A stretch of 64,000 bases of DNA from CAWDVB01 sp963824105 (GCA_963824105.1 CAWGNN010000006.1:310001-374000); one strand, 5' to 3'; shown: positions 56,391-64,000, counted from the first letter of the stretch. Notes: generated from the sequence alone by a model not told the origin. Translations and numbers: made by a program.

Positions 56391-57985
56391 ACGCCTTCGC
56401 CGGGACCTGGGAGCTGACCCGGCTCGCCCTGCGCCGCGACCGATGGATGCTGCCGGCCTGGATCGTCACCTTCGCCGGAGTCACCGGCTTCTCGGCCGAA
56501 GCGAGCCGGGAGATCTGGGCGACGACCCAGCAGATCGAGTTGGCGGCGGACGGATGGAACACCAGCGCCGCCCTGGTCGCCATGCATGGACGCATCTGGG
56601 ATCCGACGTCGTTCGGCGCCGCCTCGATGGTGAAGATGATGGGCTTCGGCACCGCCTTCGTTGCGCTCCTCGCGATCCTGCTCGTGATCCGGCACACCCG
56701 CGCCGACGAGGAGGTCGGGCGTTACGAGCTCGCCGCATCCGGCCGGGTCGGCCGGTACTCCGCAGTCACGGCCGCCCTCCTCGTCTCGGTCGGAACCGTC
56801 TGGGCGCTCAGCATCCTCAGCGGCGTGGGACAGATCCTGGCCGGACTGCCCGTCGTCGGGGCGATGGCGTTCGCGATCGCCTGGATGGGTGCAGGGACCG
56901 TCTTCGCAGTGATCGGTGCGGTCGCGGCCCAGATGGCCACCACGGCTCGGGCCGCCCGCGGCCTGGGGACGTCGATCCTGGCTCTGGCCTACCTCATCCG
57001 GGCGATCGGCGACACCCAGCCCGACAACGGCGCCCGATGGATCTCCTGGCTCTCACCGATCGGCTGGGCCCAACAGGTCCGTCCCTTCGCCGGCGACCGG
57101 TTCTGGGCCGCCATCCCGATGGTCTTCGGGGCCCTGGCCCTGGCGGTGGTCGCGGTGTTGCTGCTGCGGAGCCGCGATCTCGGCGCGGGCATCCTCGTCG
57201 ACCGTCCGGGGCCGGCGACCGGCCCGCGGCTGACGTCGATGCTGGCGTTGGCCTGGAGACAGGAGCGACTCGCCCTGCTCGCCTGGGGGCTCGGGTTCAT
57301 CGTGATCGGTGGCGCCTTGGGAGGCATCGCGTCGACGATCGGCGACATGTTCGACAACAGTCAGTTCCAGAGCCTTCTGGAACAGCTCGGCGGGGTGACC
57401 GGCCTGCAGAACGCCTTCTTGTCGACCGAGCTGAGCTTCATGGCCATCGGTGCGTCCGCGTTCGGGATCAGCGCGGCGATGAAGATGCGCACCGAGGAGG
57501 CCCAGGGCCGGGCGGAGTCCCTCCTTGCCACGTCGACGAGCCGGGCCACCTACGCCCTCGCCCACCTGACCATCGCCCTTGCCGGGACCGCCGTGCTGAT
57601 GGTGCTCGGCGGAGTGAGCGTGGGCATCTCCGACGCCCTCGCAACGCAGGGCTCCCACCAGATCCCGCAGATCATCGGGGCGTCCCTCGCCCGGCTGCCG
57701 GCCGCGTGGGTGATGGGAGCACTGGTGATGGCTCTGTTCGGGATCGCTGGGCGCCTCACCGCCTTCGCCTGGGTCGCCCTGGTCGGGATCATCGTGGTGG
57801 GCGAGTTCGGCCCGCTGATGAAGTTCCCGCACTGGACGCTCGACATCTCGCCGTTCGCCCACACACCCGCTCTGCCAGGCGGAACGTTCGAGGTCCAGCC
57901 GCTGATCTGGCTGACCCTGCTCGCCATCGCCCTGGCCATGCTGGGTCTGGTCGCCTTCCGACGTCGCGACCTTCAGCCCGACTGA
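56387..57985 (+). CDS. ABC transporter permease (two fused six-helix halves)
   Basis: 532 residues from a GTG overlapping the ATPase stop. About 12 membrane helices in two repeats: AFVALLAILLVIRHTRADEE at the end of one hydrophilic loop, GAMAFAIAWMGAGTVFAVIG, and in the second half ARLPAAWVMGALVMALFGIA, AFAWVALVGIIVVGEFGPLM. Repeated DEEVGRYELAASGRVGRYSA and EEAQGRAESLLATSTSRATY loops mark the two halves, the plan of exporter permeases for bulky antibiotics (tetronasin-like TnrB3 type). With the ATPase it should pump out a drug or lipid. The stop codon lies within a 14-bp tandem repeat. Confidence 0.88.
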   Translation: MNAFAGTWELTRLALRRDRWMLPAWIVTFAGVTGFSAEASREIWATTQQIELAADGWNTSAALVAMHGRIWDPTSFGAASMVKMMGFGTAFVALLAILLVIRHTRADEEVGRYELAASGRVGRYSAVTAALLVSVGTVWALSILSGVGQILAGLPVVGAMAFAIAWMGAGTVFAVIGAVAAQMATTARAARGLGTSILALAYLIRAIGDTQPDNGARWISWLSPIGWAQQVRPFAGDRFWAAIPMVFGALALAVVAVLLLRSRDLGAGILVDRPGPATGPRLTSMLALAWRQERLALLAWGLGFIVIGGALGGIASTIGDMFDNSQFQSLLEQLGGVTGLQNAFLSTELSFMAIGASAFGISAAMKMRTEEAQGRAESLLATSTSRATYALAHLTIALAGTAVLMVLGGVSVGISDALATQGSHQIPQIIGASLARLPAAWVMGALVMALFGIAGRLTAFAWVALVGIIVVGEFGPLMKFPHWTLDISPFAHTPALPGGTFEVQPLIWLTLLAIALAMLGLVAFRRRDLQPD

Positions 57986-58020
57986 TCCCGGCCGACTGAT
58001 CCGGGCCAACTGATCCAGCA
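57979..58020. repeat. three-copy 14-bp tandem repeat over the permease stop codon
   Basis: Three consecutive units, CGACTGATCCCGGC, CGACTGATCCGGGC and CAACTGATCCAGCA, cover 57979-57992, 57993-58006 and 58007-58020. The permease stop TGA lies in the first unit and TGA recurs in each, in shifting frames because 14 is not a multiple of 3. It looks like slippage duplication. No regulatory role is evident, though it lies just ahead of the accA start. Confidence 0.6.
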
Positions 58021-58072
58021 GGCTCCGGAGCAGCCCTAGGATGACCGGAGTCGATCACAAGTAGGAGCATGT

Positions 58073-59821
58073 GTGCCTGAGATCAAGCCGCTGCACAAGG
58101 TCCTGGTGGCGAACCGGGGCGAGATCGCCGTGCGTGTCATCAGGGCCTGCAGGGACAACGGGATCGCGAGCGTTGCGGTCTACGCAGACCAGGACCGTGA
58201 CGCGCTCTTCGTCCGGCTCGCCGACGAGGCCTACAGCCTCGGCGGAGCCACGCCGGCCGACTCCTACCTCGACATCGCCAAGATCATTGACGTGGCGAGG
58301 CGCTCCGGCGCCGACTCCGTCCACCCCGGCTACGGCTTCCTCGCCGAGAACGCCGGTTTCGCGCGAGCCGTCATCGAGGCAGGCCTGGTCTGGATCGGTC
58401 CACCGCCCGAGGCGATCGACGCCCTCGGCGACAAGGTGCAAGCCCGCCACATCGCCCAGAAGGTCGGCGCCCCACTCGTGCCGGGCACGGCCGACCCGGT
58501 GTCCGGCGCAGACGAGGTCGTCGCGTTCGCCCGTGAGCACGGCCTCCCCATCGCGATCAAAGCGGCGTTCGGCGGCGGCGGTCGCGGCATGAAGGTCGCC
58601 TGGCGCGAGGACGAGGTCGCCGACCTCTACGACTCCGCGGTGCGCGAGGCGATCGCCGCGTTCGGCCGCGGTGAGTGCTTCGTGGAGCGGTTCCTCGACA
58701 AGCCCCGCCACGTCGAGACCCAGTGCCTGGCCGACCAGCACGGCAACGTCGTGGTGATCAGCACCCGCGACTGCTCGCTCCAGCGCCGGCACCAGAAACT
58801 GGTGGAGGAGGCGCCGGCGCCGTTCCTCAGCGACGAGCAGATGGCCACCCTCTACGCCTCCTCGAAGGCGATCCTCAAGGAGGCCGGCTACGTCGGCGCC
58901 GGGACGTGCGAGTTCCTCGTCGGGCAGGACGGCACGATCTCCTTCCTCGAGGTCAATACCCGGCTCCAGGTCGAGCACCCGGTCAGCGAGCAGGTGACCG
59001 ACATCGACCTCGTCCGGGAGATGTTCCGCGTGGCCTCCGGCGAGGAGATCGGCTACGACGACCCCGAGATCCGCGGGCACGCTATCGAGTTCCGGATCAA
59101 CGCCGAGGACGCCGGCCGCAACTTCATGCCGGCCCCCGGCACGCTCACCCGTTGGCATCCGCCGTCCGGCCCGGGAGTGAGGCTCGACGGCGGCTACGAG
59201 CAGGGCGAGACCGTTCCGGGTGCGTTCGACTCGCTGGTGGCCAAACTCATCGTCTCTGGCCGCGACCGCACTCAGACGCTGGAGCGCGCCCGCCGCGCCC
59301 TCGCCGAGTTCGACGTCGACGGCATGCCCACCGTCATCCCGTTCCACGCGACGATCGTCGAGCACCCAGCCTTCATCGGAGACGAGAAGTCCTTCGAGGT
59401 CCACACCACCTGGATCGAGACCGAGTTCGACAACACGATCGCCCCCTATACCGGACAGATGGAGGACGACGAGCCCGAGGAACGCAAGTCCCTCACCGTC
59501 GAGGTCGAGGGCAAGCGACTCGAGGTCAGCTTCCCGGCCAGCTTCGTCACCGGCAACCGCAAGAAACCACGGCGCGCAGGAAGCCGGAAGTCGGGTTCCG
59601 CCGTCAGCGGCGACGCAGTCACCTCGCCCATGCAGGGCACCATCGTCAAGGTGGCCGTCGAGGACGGCGAGACGATCGAGGAGGGCGATGTCGTCGTCGT
59701 CCTGGAGGCCATGAAGATGGAGCAGCCCCTCAAGGCGCACAAGCCGGGTGTTGTGACCGGCCTCAACGCGACCGTCGGACACACGGTCAGCAGCGGCGCC
59801 GTCCTCTGCGAGATCAAGTAG
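58073..59821 (+). CDS. accA3: acyl-CoA carboxylase alpha subunit (biotin carboxylase plus biotin carrier)
   Basis: 582 residues from a GTG with AGGAG 6 bp upstream. The biotin carboxylase domain starts HKVLVANRGEIAVRVIRACR. It continues with GADSVHPGYGFLAENAGFAR, the glycine-rich ATP loop IKAAFGGGGRGMKVAWREDE, FVERFLDKPRHVETQCLADQ, SFLEVNTRLQVEHPVSEQVT. The C-terminal BCCP domain ends with VVVVLEAMKMEQPLKAHKPG, in which the MKM lysine (about residue 549) is biotinylated by BirA. With AccD and AccE it forms a propionyl/acetyl-CoA carboxylase. In this genome it is separated from accDE by 10 kb of inserted genes, whereas mycobacteria keep them close. Confidence 0.95.
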   Translation: MPEIKPLHKVLVANRGEIAVRVIRACRDNGIASVAVYADQDRDALFVRLADEAYSLGGATPADSYLDIAKIIDVARRSGADSVHPGYGFLAENAGFARAVIEAGLVWIGPPPEAIDALGDKVQARHIAQKVGAPLVPGTADPVSGADEVVAFAREHGLPIAIKAAFGGGGRGMKVAWREDEVADLYDSAVREAIAAFGRGECFVERFLDKPRHVETQCLADQHGNVVVISTRDCSLQRRHQKLVEEAPAPFLSDEQMATLYASSKAILKEAGYVGAGTCEFLVGQDGTISFLEVNTRLQVEHPVSEQVTDIDLVREMFRVASGEEIGYDDPEIRGHAIEFRINAEDAGRNFMPAPGTLTRWHPPSGPGVRLDGGYEQGETVPGAFDSLVAKLIVSGRDRTQTLERARRALAEFDVDGMPTVIPFHATIVEHPAFIGDEKSFEVHTTWIETEFDNTIAPYTGQMEDDEPEERKSLTVEVEGKRLEVSFPASFVTGNRKKPRRAGSRKSGSAVSGDAVTSPMQGTIVKVAVEDGETIEEGDVVVVLEAMKMEQPLKAHKPGVVTGLNATVGHTVSSGAVLCEIK

Positions 59822-59962
59822 CGAAGCCGCTCGAGCCCGGTCGGTGAGCCCGTCGAGATCACTCCACCGAAACACTCACCTGGGATGAGCGCGCTTGACC
59901 TCGGCCCGCCCTGGGCACCCCTCTTCTCCGAGGTCTTGAGTACCTCACACTGTTGGGTATAG

Positions 59963-59981
59963 TACCTATCAGTTCTAGGTA
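59963..59981. promoter_or_regulatory. putative PadR operator
   Basis: TACCTA (59963-59968), 7 bp, TAGGTA (59976-59981) is a perfect inverted repeat in an AT-rich patch 26 bp upstream of the padR-like GTG. A further GGTA-TAG-TACC palindrome overlaps its left side (59956-59966). The site probably overlaps the promoter and would allow PadR autoregulation. Confidence 0.6.
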
Positions 59982-60006
59982 TCTGACGCCGAGCAGGTGG
60001 GACCAA

Positions 60007-60360
60007 GTGAAACTCGCCAAGGACCTCGTGGCCGCCTCGGCCACGCCGCTCGTGCTCGCCGTTCTTCGCGGGGGGGACAGCTACGGCTACGCCATTCTGC
60101 AGGAGATCAAGGCGGCGTCGGGAGGGCGGCTCGAGTGGACCGAGGGGATGCTGTACCCGCTGTTGCATCGCCTCGAATCCCGAAGGTACATCGAGAGCTA
60201 CCAAACAACGTCGGACGCCGGTCGAATCAGAAAGTACTACCGCCTGCTGACCGCGGGAAGCGACCACCTGGACGCCCAATCGCGCGACTTCGACCTGATC
60301 TCGTCAACCCTCGCTGCCTTGCGCAGCCCGAACGCAAGAGGAACCCATGTCATCGCTTGA
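60007..60360 (+). CDS. PadR-family regulator
   Basis: 117 residues from the GTG at 60007, which has AGGTGG 6 bp upstream. The winged helix: ASATPLVLAVLRGGDSYGYA, ILQEIKAASGGRLEWTEGML, YPLLHRLESRRYIESYQTTS, AGRIRKYYRLLTAGSDHLDA. A short C-terminal helix provides dimer contacts. Small PadR proteins of this s-PadR type regulate an adjacent membrane protein or transporter gene. The next gene begins 14 bp before its stop, so the two are tightly coupled. The ligand is unknown. Confidence 0.9.
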   Translation: MKLAKDLVAASATPLVLAVLRGGDSYGYAILQEIKAASGGRLEWTEGMLYPLLHRLESRRYIESYQTTSDAGRIRKYYRLLTAGSDHLDAQSRDFDLISSTLAALRSPNARGTHVIA

Positions 60361-60766
60361 CGCACTCATCAGCCAGTGGACCGACCAGCTGCGCGCCACT
60401 CACCCCGAGCTCGTCCCCCACCTTGGCGAGCTCGCGGACCACGTGCGCTCCAGCGCACAGGACCGCATCGACGGCGGTGCCGCCGTAGAGGACGCCTTCG
60501 CATCAGCGCTGGGGTCCTTCGGGGCTCCCACCGACCTCGGCGCGGAGTTTCACAAGAACTCCTCGGTCCTGAAGCGCAATGAGCGCGTGGCCGTGGGCAC
60601 CTACCTGCTCATCACCGCAGTCTTCACCGGCGCCGTACTGCTCGTGGACAGGCGCTTCGACCTCGGCAACCAGGCACTCGCTTGGTTGCTTGTGGTGTGG
60701 GTAGTCACCACCGGACTGCATGAGGTACTGCTTCGCCGCGCGCGCCATGGACTTGTGTCTGCCTGA
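60347..60766 (+). CDS. small membrane protein with PadR-associated (permease prefix/HAAS-like) domain
   Basis: 139 residues, overlapping the padR stop by 14 bp. The N-terminal half is helical: SLDALISQWTDQLRATHPEL, VPHLGELADHVRSSAQDRID, GAAVEDAFASALGSFGAPTD, LGAEFHK. This pattern of an L-x-x-H-L-x-x-h segment with A-F-x-x-A-x-x-x-F-G matches HAAS/permease-prefix domains that follow PadR genes. Two hydrophobic helices come next (VGTYLLITAVFTGAVLLVD, ALAWLLVVWVVTTGLHEVLL). The domain is thought to transmit a signal to PadR; that is family knowledge, not visible here. Confidence 0.75.
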   Translation: MSSLDALISQWTDQLRATHPELVPHLGELADHVRSSAQDRIDGGAAVEDAFASALGSFGAPTDLGAEFHKNSSVLKRNERVAVGTYLLITAVFTGAVLLVDRRFDLGNQALAWLLVVWVVTTGLHEVLLRRARHGLVSA

Positions 60767-61048
60767 GCCACACGGCCACATGAGCGGTCTTCGAAGGGCC
60801 CGCCCCCTGGTCGGCCCGCAGGGGTACCTCGGCGCACGGCTGTTACGACCAACCAGATCGACCCTCAGCCAAGACCCGATCTACCGTCGAGGCAACGAGA
60901 AGCCGCTGCGGGTGCGCGACTCTGCCGACGCGACGGCCGATGGTTGAGGGCCCGGCCATCTGCAGCCAACGCCACCACTGCCGTGGCTCTCGGTGTCAGG
61001 CTCCGCTTGGTGATCGAGAGGTCGAGGAAGCGGTCGAGCGGGTTTCAC

Positions 61049-61441
61049 TCAGCTCGCTGCCGCTGTCTCGGGGAAGGAAGTCGTCGCCGCTCGGCCCAAG
61101 GTCTCACCCAGGTCGGTAACGATGCCGAGGCACCTGAGTGCGATACCGGCGTCCCTGCTCAAGTCGGCTTTGATCAGCTCGGCGTGCAGCCGGTCGTAGA
61201 GGCTGGCCGGTCCGGGACCGCCCACCTCGTCCTTGGCGTCGAGAGAGCTGTGCAACTCCATAACGATGGCTTGGGCGTGGGCCAGCTGAGTGTGCGACTC
61301 CTGACCGTCTCCGGACTTGATCGCGGCGACGCCTCGCTGCACGTCCAGCGCCAGTCGGTCATAGAGCATGACCAGGAGCGGGTTCGGCGTGAGAGTGCTC
61401 ACCGAGGACCCCAAGAAGGCCGGGCGCTCGTTGCGGTCCAT
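61049..61441 (-). CDS. fliS: FliS-like flagellar export chaperone, orphan
   Basis: About 130 residues from the ATG at 61441, which has GGATGAGGAG 6 bp upstream. The FliS core is STLTPNPLLVMLYDRLALDV, QRGVAAIKSGDG, THTQLAHAQ-like helix (HTQLAHAQAIVMELHSSLD), LYDRLHAELIKADLSRDAGI and LRCLGIVTDLGETLGRA. FliS binds the flagellin C-terminus and prevents premature polymerisation. No other flagellar gene lies within the window, so this may be an isolated copy or the edge of a dispersed set. The same frame is open up to 61609, and a 56-residue longer start is possible but has a less favourable site. Confidence 0.75.
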   Translation of the reverse strand: MDRNERPAFLGSSVSTLTPNPLLVMLYDRLALDVQRGVAAIKSGDGQESHTQLAHAQAIVMELHSSLDAKDEVGGPGPASLYDRLHAELIKADLSRDAGIALRCLGIVTDLGETLGRAATTSFPETAAAS

Positions 61442-61965
61442 CGTCGTCTCCTCATCCTTCGCTGGTGGGTTCGTGGGATCGGCCGCGTGGACGGTGCTTC
61501 GGTCGAGGGCGGACTTGCAGTGACGATTCATCTGGATGCCGTAGTCGGGCATCGTCGAGGCGCGGCCGGGAGAGGCCGGGAGGATCGGTGCACTGCGTGG
61601 CTGCACCATTCCATTTTCGTCCTTTAAATCCCTTTTGTCCTAATATTGCCGCTACGCGCAGCCGCTGTCTCGATCTCGTGCGTGATGACCGACTCACGGA
61701 CCGGAGGGCTTGGCGACAGACCTCCCGGGCCTTTGGTCGGAAGGCTGTTTCGAGAGGCGCATCGCGTTCCTCGACCACCATTGCAGTGGAGGCACATGCT
61801 GCTGTCAGTACGGCATTGCCTGAGCGCTCGGGCCTCCGTGAAGGTGCGCCCCCGTCGATGGGCCTGAAAGGCTCCTCGCCCGGCTGTGGAGAAGAGGGCG
61901 GGCTGGCCACGATCTTTGGGGGCATCTACACGAACGAGAAGCACGGGCTGGCTAGGCTCAAGGGC
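61442..61965. other. 524-bp intergenic region with AT-rich core
   Basis: No convincing gene fills this gap. An AT-rich island at about 61,612-61,650 (containing TTTAAA and AATATT) stands out. On the minus strand AAAGGACGAA precedes an ATG at 61614, which opens a 27-codon reading frame, and a second ATG at 61609 opens the frame that continues into fliS. A 5' leader that regulates fliS is possible. The plus strand from about 61,760 to 61,965 holds only the approach to the DUF1801 gene. Confidence 0.5.
61655..61757 (-). ncRNA. structured RNA candidate upstream of fliS
   Basis: On the minus strand GACC and GGTC enclose GGAGG and CCTCC, forming a nested hairpin, and an outer CAGCC/GGCTG pair closes a longer domain of about 85 bases. 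The segment CGCCAAGCCCTCCGG recalls the CGCAAAGCC block of class I cyclic-di-GMP riboswitches, and GACAGCGG recalls its 3' part. The 5' conserved block is missing, so this is only a weak resemblance. Confidence 0.2.
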
Positions 61966-62352
61966 ATGCCGAGTGCGAAACGAGCCGACGTCGACGACTA
62001 CTTCGACCAGTTGAGCGACAGTGCGCGGTCACACCTGGAGAAGTTGAGGGCAATCAGCTGCGCGGCCGATCCCGGCCTGGTCGAGACGTTGCACTGGAAC
62101 CATCCGGCCTATCTCAAGGACGGGGTGCGGCTGTGGATGCTGCAGTCGTTCAAGGCGCACTGCTCGCTGCGTTTCCCTACCCACCAGTTCGGCCCCCATC
62201 GCGCCGAGGTCGAAGCGGCCGGCTACGAGTCCGGCGAGGGCTTCATCAAGCTCCCGTACGACAAGCCGCTGCCTGTGGAGCTGCTGGAGCGACTGGTCGG
62301 CTACCGGCTCGAGGAGTTCTCCGCCACCGGGTCGACCTGGAGTGCGGGCTGA
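61966..62352 (+). CDS. DUF1801 domain protein
   Basis: 128 residues from the ATG at 61966. It starts MPSAKRADVDDYFDQLSDSA, and has HLEKLRAISCAADPGLVETL, HWNHPAYLKDGVRLWMLQSF, KAHCSLRFPTHQFGPHRAEV, FIKLPYDKPLPVELLERLVG. This is the DUF1801 pattern, clearly distinct from the family member at 53112 (different N-terminus and strands). The frame stays open far upstream, but that region has no conserved sequence. Function is unknown. It is convergent with the SpoIID-like gene, 12 bp apart. Confidence 0.88.
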   Translation: MPSAKRADVDDYFDQLSDSARSHLEKLRAISCAADPGLVETLHWNHPAYLKDGVRLWMLQSFKAHCSLRFPTHQFGPHRAEVEAAGYESGEGFIKLPYDKPLPVELLERLVGYRLEEFSATGSTWSAG

Positions 62353-62364
62353 TGCTCGGTCGGG

Positions 62365-64000
62365 TCACTTGACCACGACGCGAGTGCTCTGAGTCGAGGC
62401 GAAGTAGTCGATATAGCCGTGCTCGAACGTCGCGCGGTAGCCGTAGTCGGTCTCCTTCATGCTCGACGTCGGCCAGCCGAGATCGCTGGTGGTGCCACCG
62501 TGCTCGGTGTACCGGGCGGCGAGATCACCGGTCAGCACGAAGCGTCCGTGGCCGGAGTGGACGTAGATCGAGCCGTCCTGGAAGTCGGCCGAGATCCCAC
62601 CGCTGAGGGTCTGGACTCCGGACACCGGGAAGCCGAGGTCGGAGGCGGGGCCACCGTAGTGGCGGTAGCGCGGGCTGACGCCGCCATAGAGCTCGTGGGC
62701 ACCGGTCGCGTCCGCGTAGTAGATCCAGCCGGACTGGAACTGTTGCTGGGCCCCACCCGCAACCGAGCTCTCCGCCGCGAGCGGGTCGCCCACCTGGGAG
62801 CCGCTGCCACCGATCTGCTTCCAGAGCTTGATGATCGGAGTCGACTCGATGGTGAACCAGTTCGTCCTCAGACCCAGGATGTAGGCGAACGAGGTGCCGT
62901 AGATCTGGACCTGGCCGTTGGTGCCGGCGAGGGTGACCTTGCCGACGCGGCCGCCCCACTGTCCGTTGCCGTCGCGGTCGGTGACCTGAATGCTCTGCAG
63001 GGTCCCGATCGCCGGATAGGCGGCCTCGAGCTTCGACGCGTTCACTTTGACGGTCCAGTTGTGCATCGAGTTGCCCGACCAGCCGTCGTAGGGGTCGGCC
63101 TGGGAGACCAGGTAGGGCTGCGATCCGGCCGTCTCCCATCCGCCGTTGGAGGACGCGAACTGGGTGAAGGCGGGGACCCCGTTGTAGCGCAGGATCTGCT
63201 TCGCTGTGGCGTCCACCGCTGCGTTGGAGTTTGAGTCCTCCGCCCCTACGCCGCCGTAGACCTGGCAGGCCGAGGTGTCGCAGACCTGGTAGTAGCGCTT
63301 GAAGTACGCCTTGCGCTCCCATGCGGCATAGGTGCGGGCGGCGACGGCCTGCGACTGAACCGCTTCGGGGCTCCAGGAGGAGGGCATCTCGCTGCCGACC
63401 ACACCCCTCACATAGTCCTCCAGGCTGGCGACGTTGACCGTGGCCCACCCGCCCTTGCCATCGCTGGCGAGACGGAGGGAGCCGCGGTACTGCCGATGAT
63501 GGCGACCGGGAAGCAACAGGGTGATCGGCGTCGGCGCGTTGAACTGCACTGCTCCGACGAGGGCCCGGCTGCCACCGAAGGCCACGCCGTGCCACTTGTC
63601 GGTCCGGTAGGCGACACGGAGGTGGCCGGAGGCGTCGGGCTTGATCCGCCACGCCTTCACGCCGTCCACGGTGGGCAGCGGGTAGGTCTTCTTGGCTCCG
63701 AGGTCCCGGATCGCCAGGCCGGCGACCGGCTTGACCTTCAGGTTCCCGTCGTGATCCCCGGTGATGAGGACACGGATGTTGCCCTTGATCGTGGAGAGCG
63801 TGGTGCCCGGGTAGTAGAAGGCGAGGATCTGCTCATGGGTGAGCCCCTGCAGCGCAGCGCCCTGGGCGCCGTACTGGCTCATGCCGTGGCCGTGGCCGAA
63901 GCCGTGACCGTCGATCACCAGTTGGCCGGTAGCGGCAACCCAGTAGGTCTGGCCATAGGTCACCGCCGTCGCCGACGGCACAGACCCCACGGACAGCACG
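62365..64000 (-). CDS. SpoIID/LytB domain protein with LGFP repeats (5' end outside window)
   Basis: About 544 residues are visible; the N-terminus is cut by the window edge, and the first residues (VLSVGSVPSATA) look like the end of a signal peptide. The SpoIID/LytB domain includes GHGFGHGHGMSQYGAQGAAL, VNVASLEDYVRGVVGSEMPS, PEAVQSQAVAARTYAAWERK and FTQFASSNGGWETAGSQPYL. Three C-terminal LGFP-type repeats follow: WKQIGGSGSQVGDPLAAE, YRHYGGPASDLGFPVSG, YTEHGGTTSDLGWPTSSM. LGFP repeats bind cell wall components, and SpoIID domains cleave glycan strands (lytic transglycosylase). It is thus an exported wall-remodelling protein. Confidence 0.9.
   Translation of the reverse strand, partial: VLSVGSVPSATAVTYGQTYWVAATGQLVIDGHGFGHGHGMSQYGAQGAALQGLTHEQILAFYYPGTTLSTIKGNIRVLITGDHDGNLKVKPVAGLAIRDLGAKKTYPLPTVDGVKAWRIKPDASGHLRVAYRTDKWHGVAFGGSRALVGAVQFNAPTPITLLLPGRHHRQYRGSLRLASDGKGGWATVNVASLEDYVRGVVGSEMPSSWSPEAVQSQAVAARTYAAWERKAYFKRYYQVCDTSACQVYGGVGAEDSNSNAAVDATAKQILRYNGVPAFTQFASSNGGWETAGSQPYLVSQADPYDGWSGNSMHNWTVKVNASKLEAAYPAIGTLQSIQVTDRDGNGQWGGRVGKVTLAGTNGQVQIYGTSFAYILGLRTNWFTIESTPIIKLWKQIGGSGSQVGDPLAAESSVAGGAQQQFQSGWIYYADATGAHELYGGVSPRYRHYGGPASDLGFPVSGVQTLSGGISADFQDGSIYVHSGHGRFVLTGDLAARYTEHGGTTSDLGWPTSSMKETDYGYRATFEHGYIDYFASTQSTRVVVK

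Noticed and set aside
60767..61048. Possible regulator remnant on the minus strand (short frame starting MAGPSTIGRRVGRV)
   Set aside because: Only 38 codons, no clear family and no ribosome-binding site; the 282-bp gap is treated as non-coding.
61651..61757. Firm call of a class I c-di-GMP riboswitch
   Set aside because: Two blocks resemble the consensus but the 5' conserved block and tetraloop receptor are absent, so it is kept only as a weak structured-RNA candidate.
61465..61965. N-terminal extension of the 61966 DUF1801 protein by about 165 residues
   Set aside because: The extension has no conserved sequence, overlaps the opposite-strand fliS leader region and the ATG at 61966 gives a complete domain.
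1..64000. CRISPR array, insertion sequence, prophage or rRNA operon
   Set aside because: No regularly spaced direct repeats, transposase, integrase, phage structural gene or rRNA sequence was found on either strand.

Overview
The window is very GC-rich, densely packed and uses many GTG starts and 4-bp ATGA/GTGA overlaps. It carries a WhiB regulator, F420 genes, DUF3499, TIGR03089, AdnAB-type helicase-nucleases and an acyl-CoA carboxylase locus with an epsilon subunit. Together these point to an actinobacterial chromosome. Gene content and order recall the Mycobacterium tuberculosis Rv3201c-Rv3204 and Rv3258c-Rv3285 neighbourhoods (from memory). The amine dehydrogenase type and the mix of genes suggest Nocardioides or a close relative of the Nocardioidaceae; this last step is inference. 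No rRNA, intact tRNA, CRISPR array, insertion sequence or replication origin was seen.

Layout. 1-7.2 kb (minus strand): three paralogous sulfotransferase-like P-loop proteins, one glycosyltransferase, an acyl-CoA dehydrogenase, a CoA-ester lyase and an EamA-type transporter. 7.3-14.4 kb: an adnAB-like recombination pair, an alkyltransferase-like protein and DUF3499. 14.5-23.7 kb: zincin-like protein, DUF5719, a giant membrane glycosyltransferase, WhiB2, then divergent F420 genes (cofD, cofE), a GDP-mannose pyrophosphorylase and TIGR03089. 23.7-32 kb: a minus-strand galactan block (wzt, wzm, glfT2-like, glf, two GlfT1-like transferases, LCP ligase). 32-38.7 kb: thioesterase, FetB-like permease, then an amine-catabolism unit made of a trimethylamine/histamine dehydrogenase-family enzyme and a dimethylglycine dehydrogenase-like gene that is split by a frameshift, followed by two paralogous TetR regulators. 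39.7-41.2 kb: an AbiE type IV toxin-antitoxin pair with a perfect inverted-repeat operator. 41.3-46.1 kb: acyl-CoA dehydrogenase, purE, purK, a short winged-helix protein, a PH-domain protein and birA. 46.2-59.8 kb: accD, accE, maf and accA with other genes inserted among them (DUF4190, DUF885, a MerR/acyl-CoA dehydrogenase pair, GNAT, DUF1801, hemerythrin, SDR, an ABC exporter). 60-64 kb: PadR with its membrane partner, an orphan FliS-like gene, DUF1801 and a truncated SpoIID/LytB-LGFP wall protein.

How the genes fit together. Several form working units: surface polysaccharide assembly (UDP-Galf supply by Glf, priming and polymerisation by GlfT-like enzymes, export by Wzm/Wzt, attachment by LCP); acyl-CoA metabolism (biotin ligase plus carboxylase alpha, beta and epsilon subunits, three acyl-CoA dehydrogenases, a CoA lyase); demethylation of methylated amines; and F420 synthesis. 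Regulators sit next to palindromic sites that look like their own operators (TetR, AbiEi, MerR, PadR). Two genes carry apparent frameshifts, at about 30,390 and 36,370. They may be real lesions or sequencing errors.
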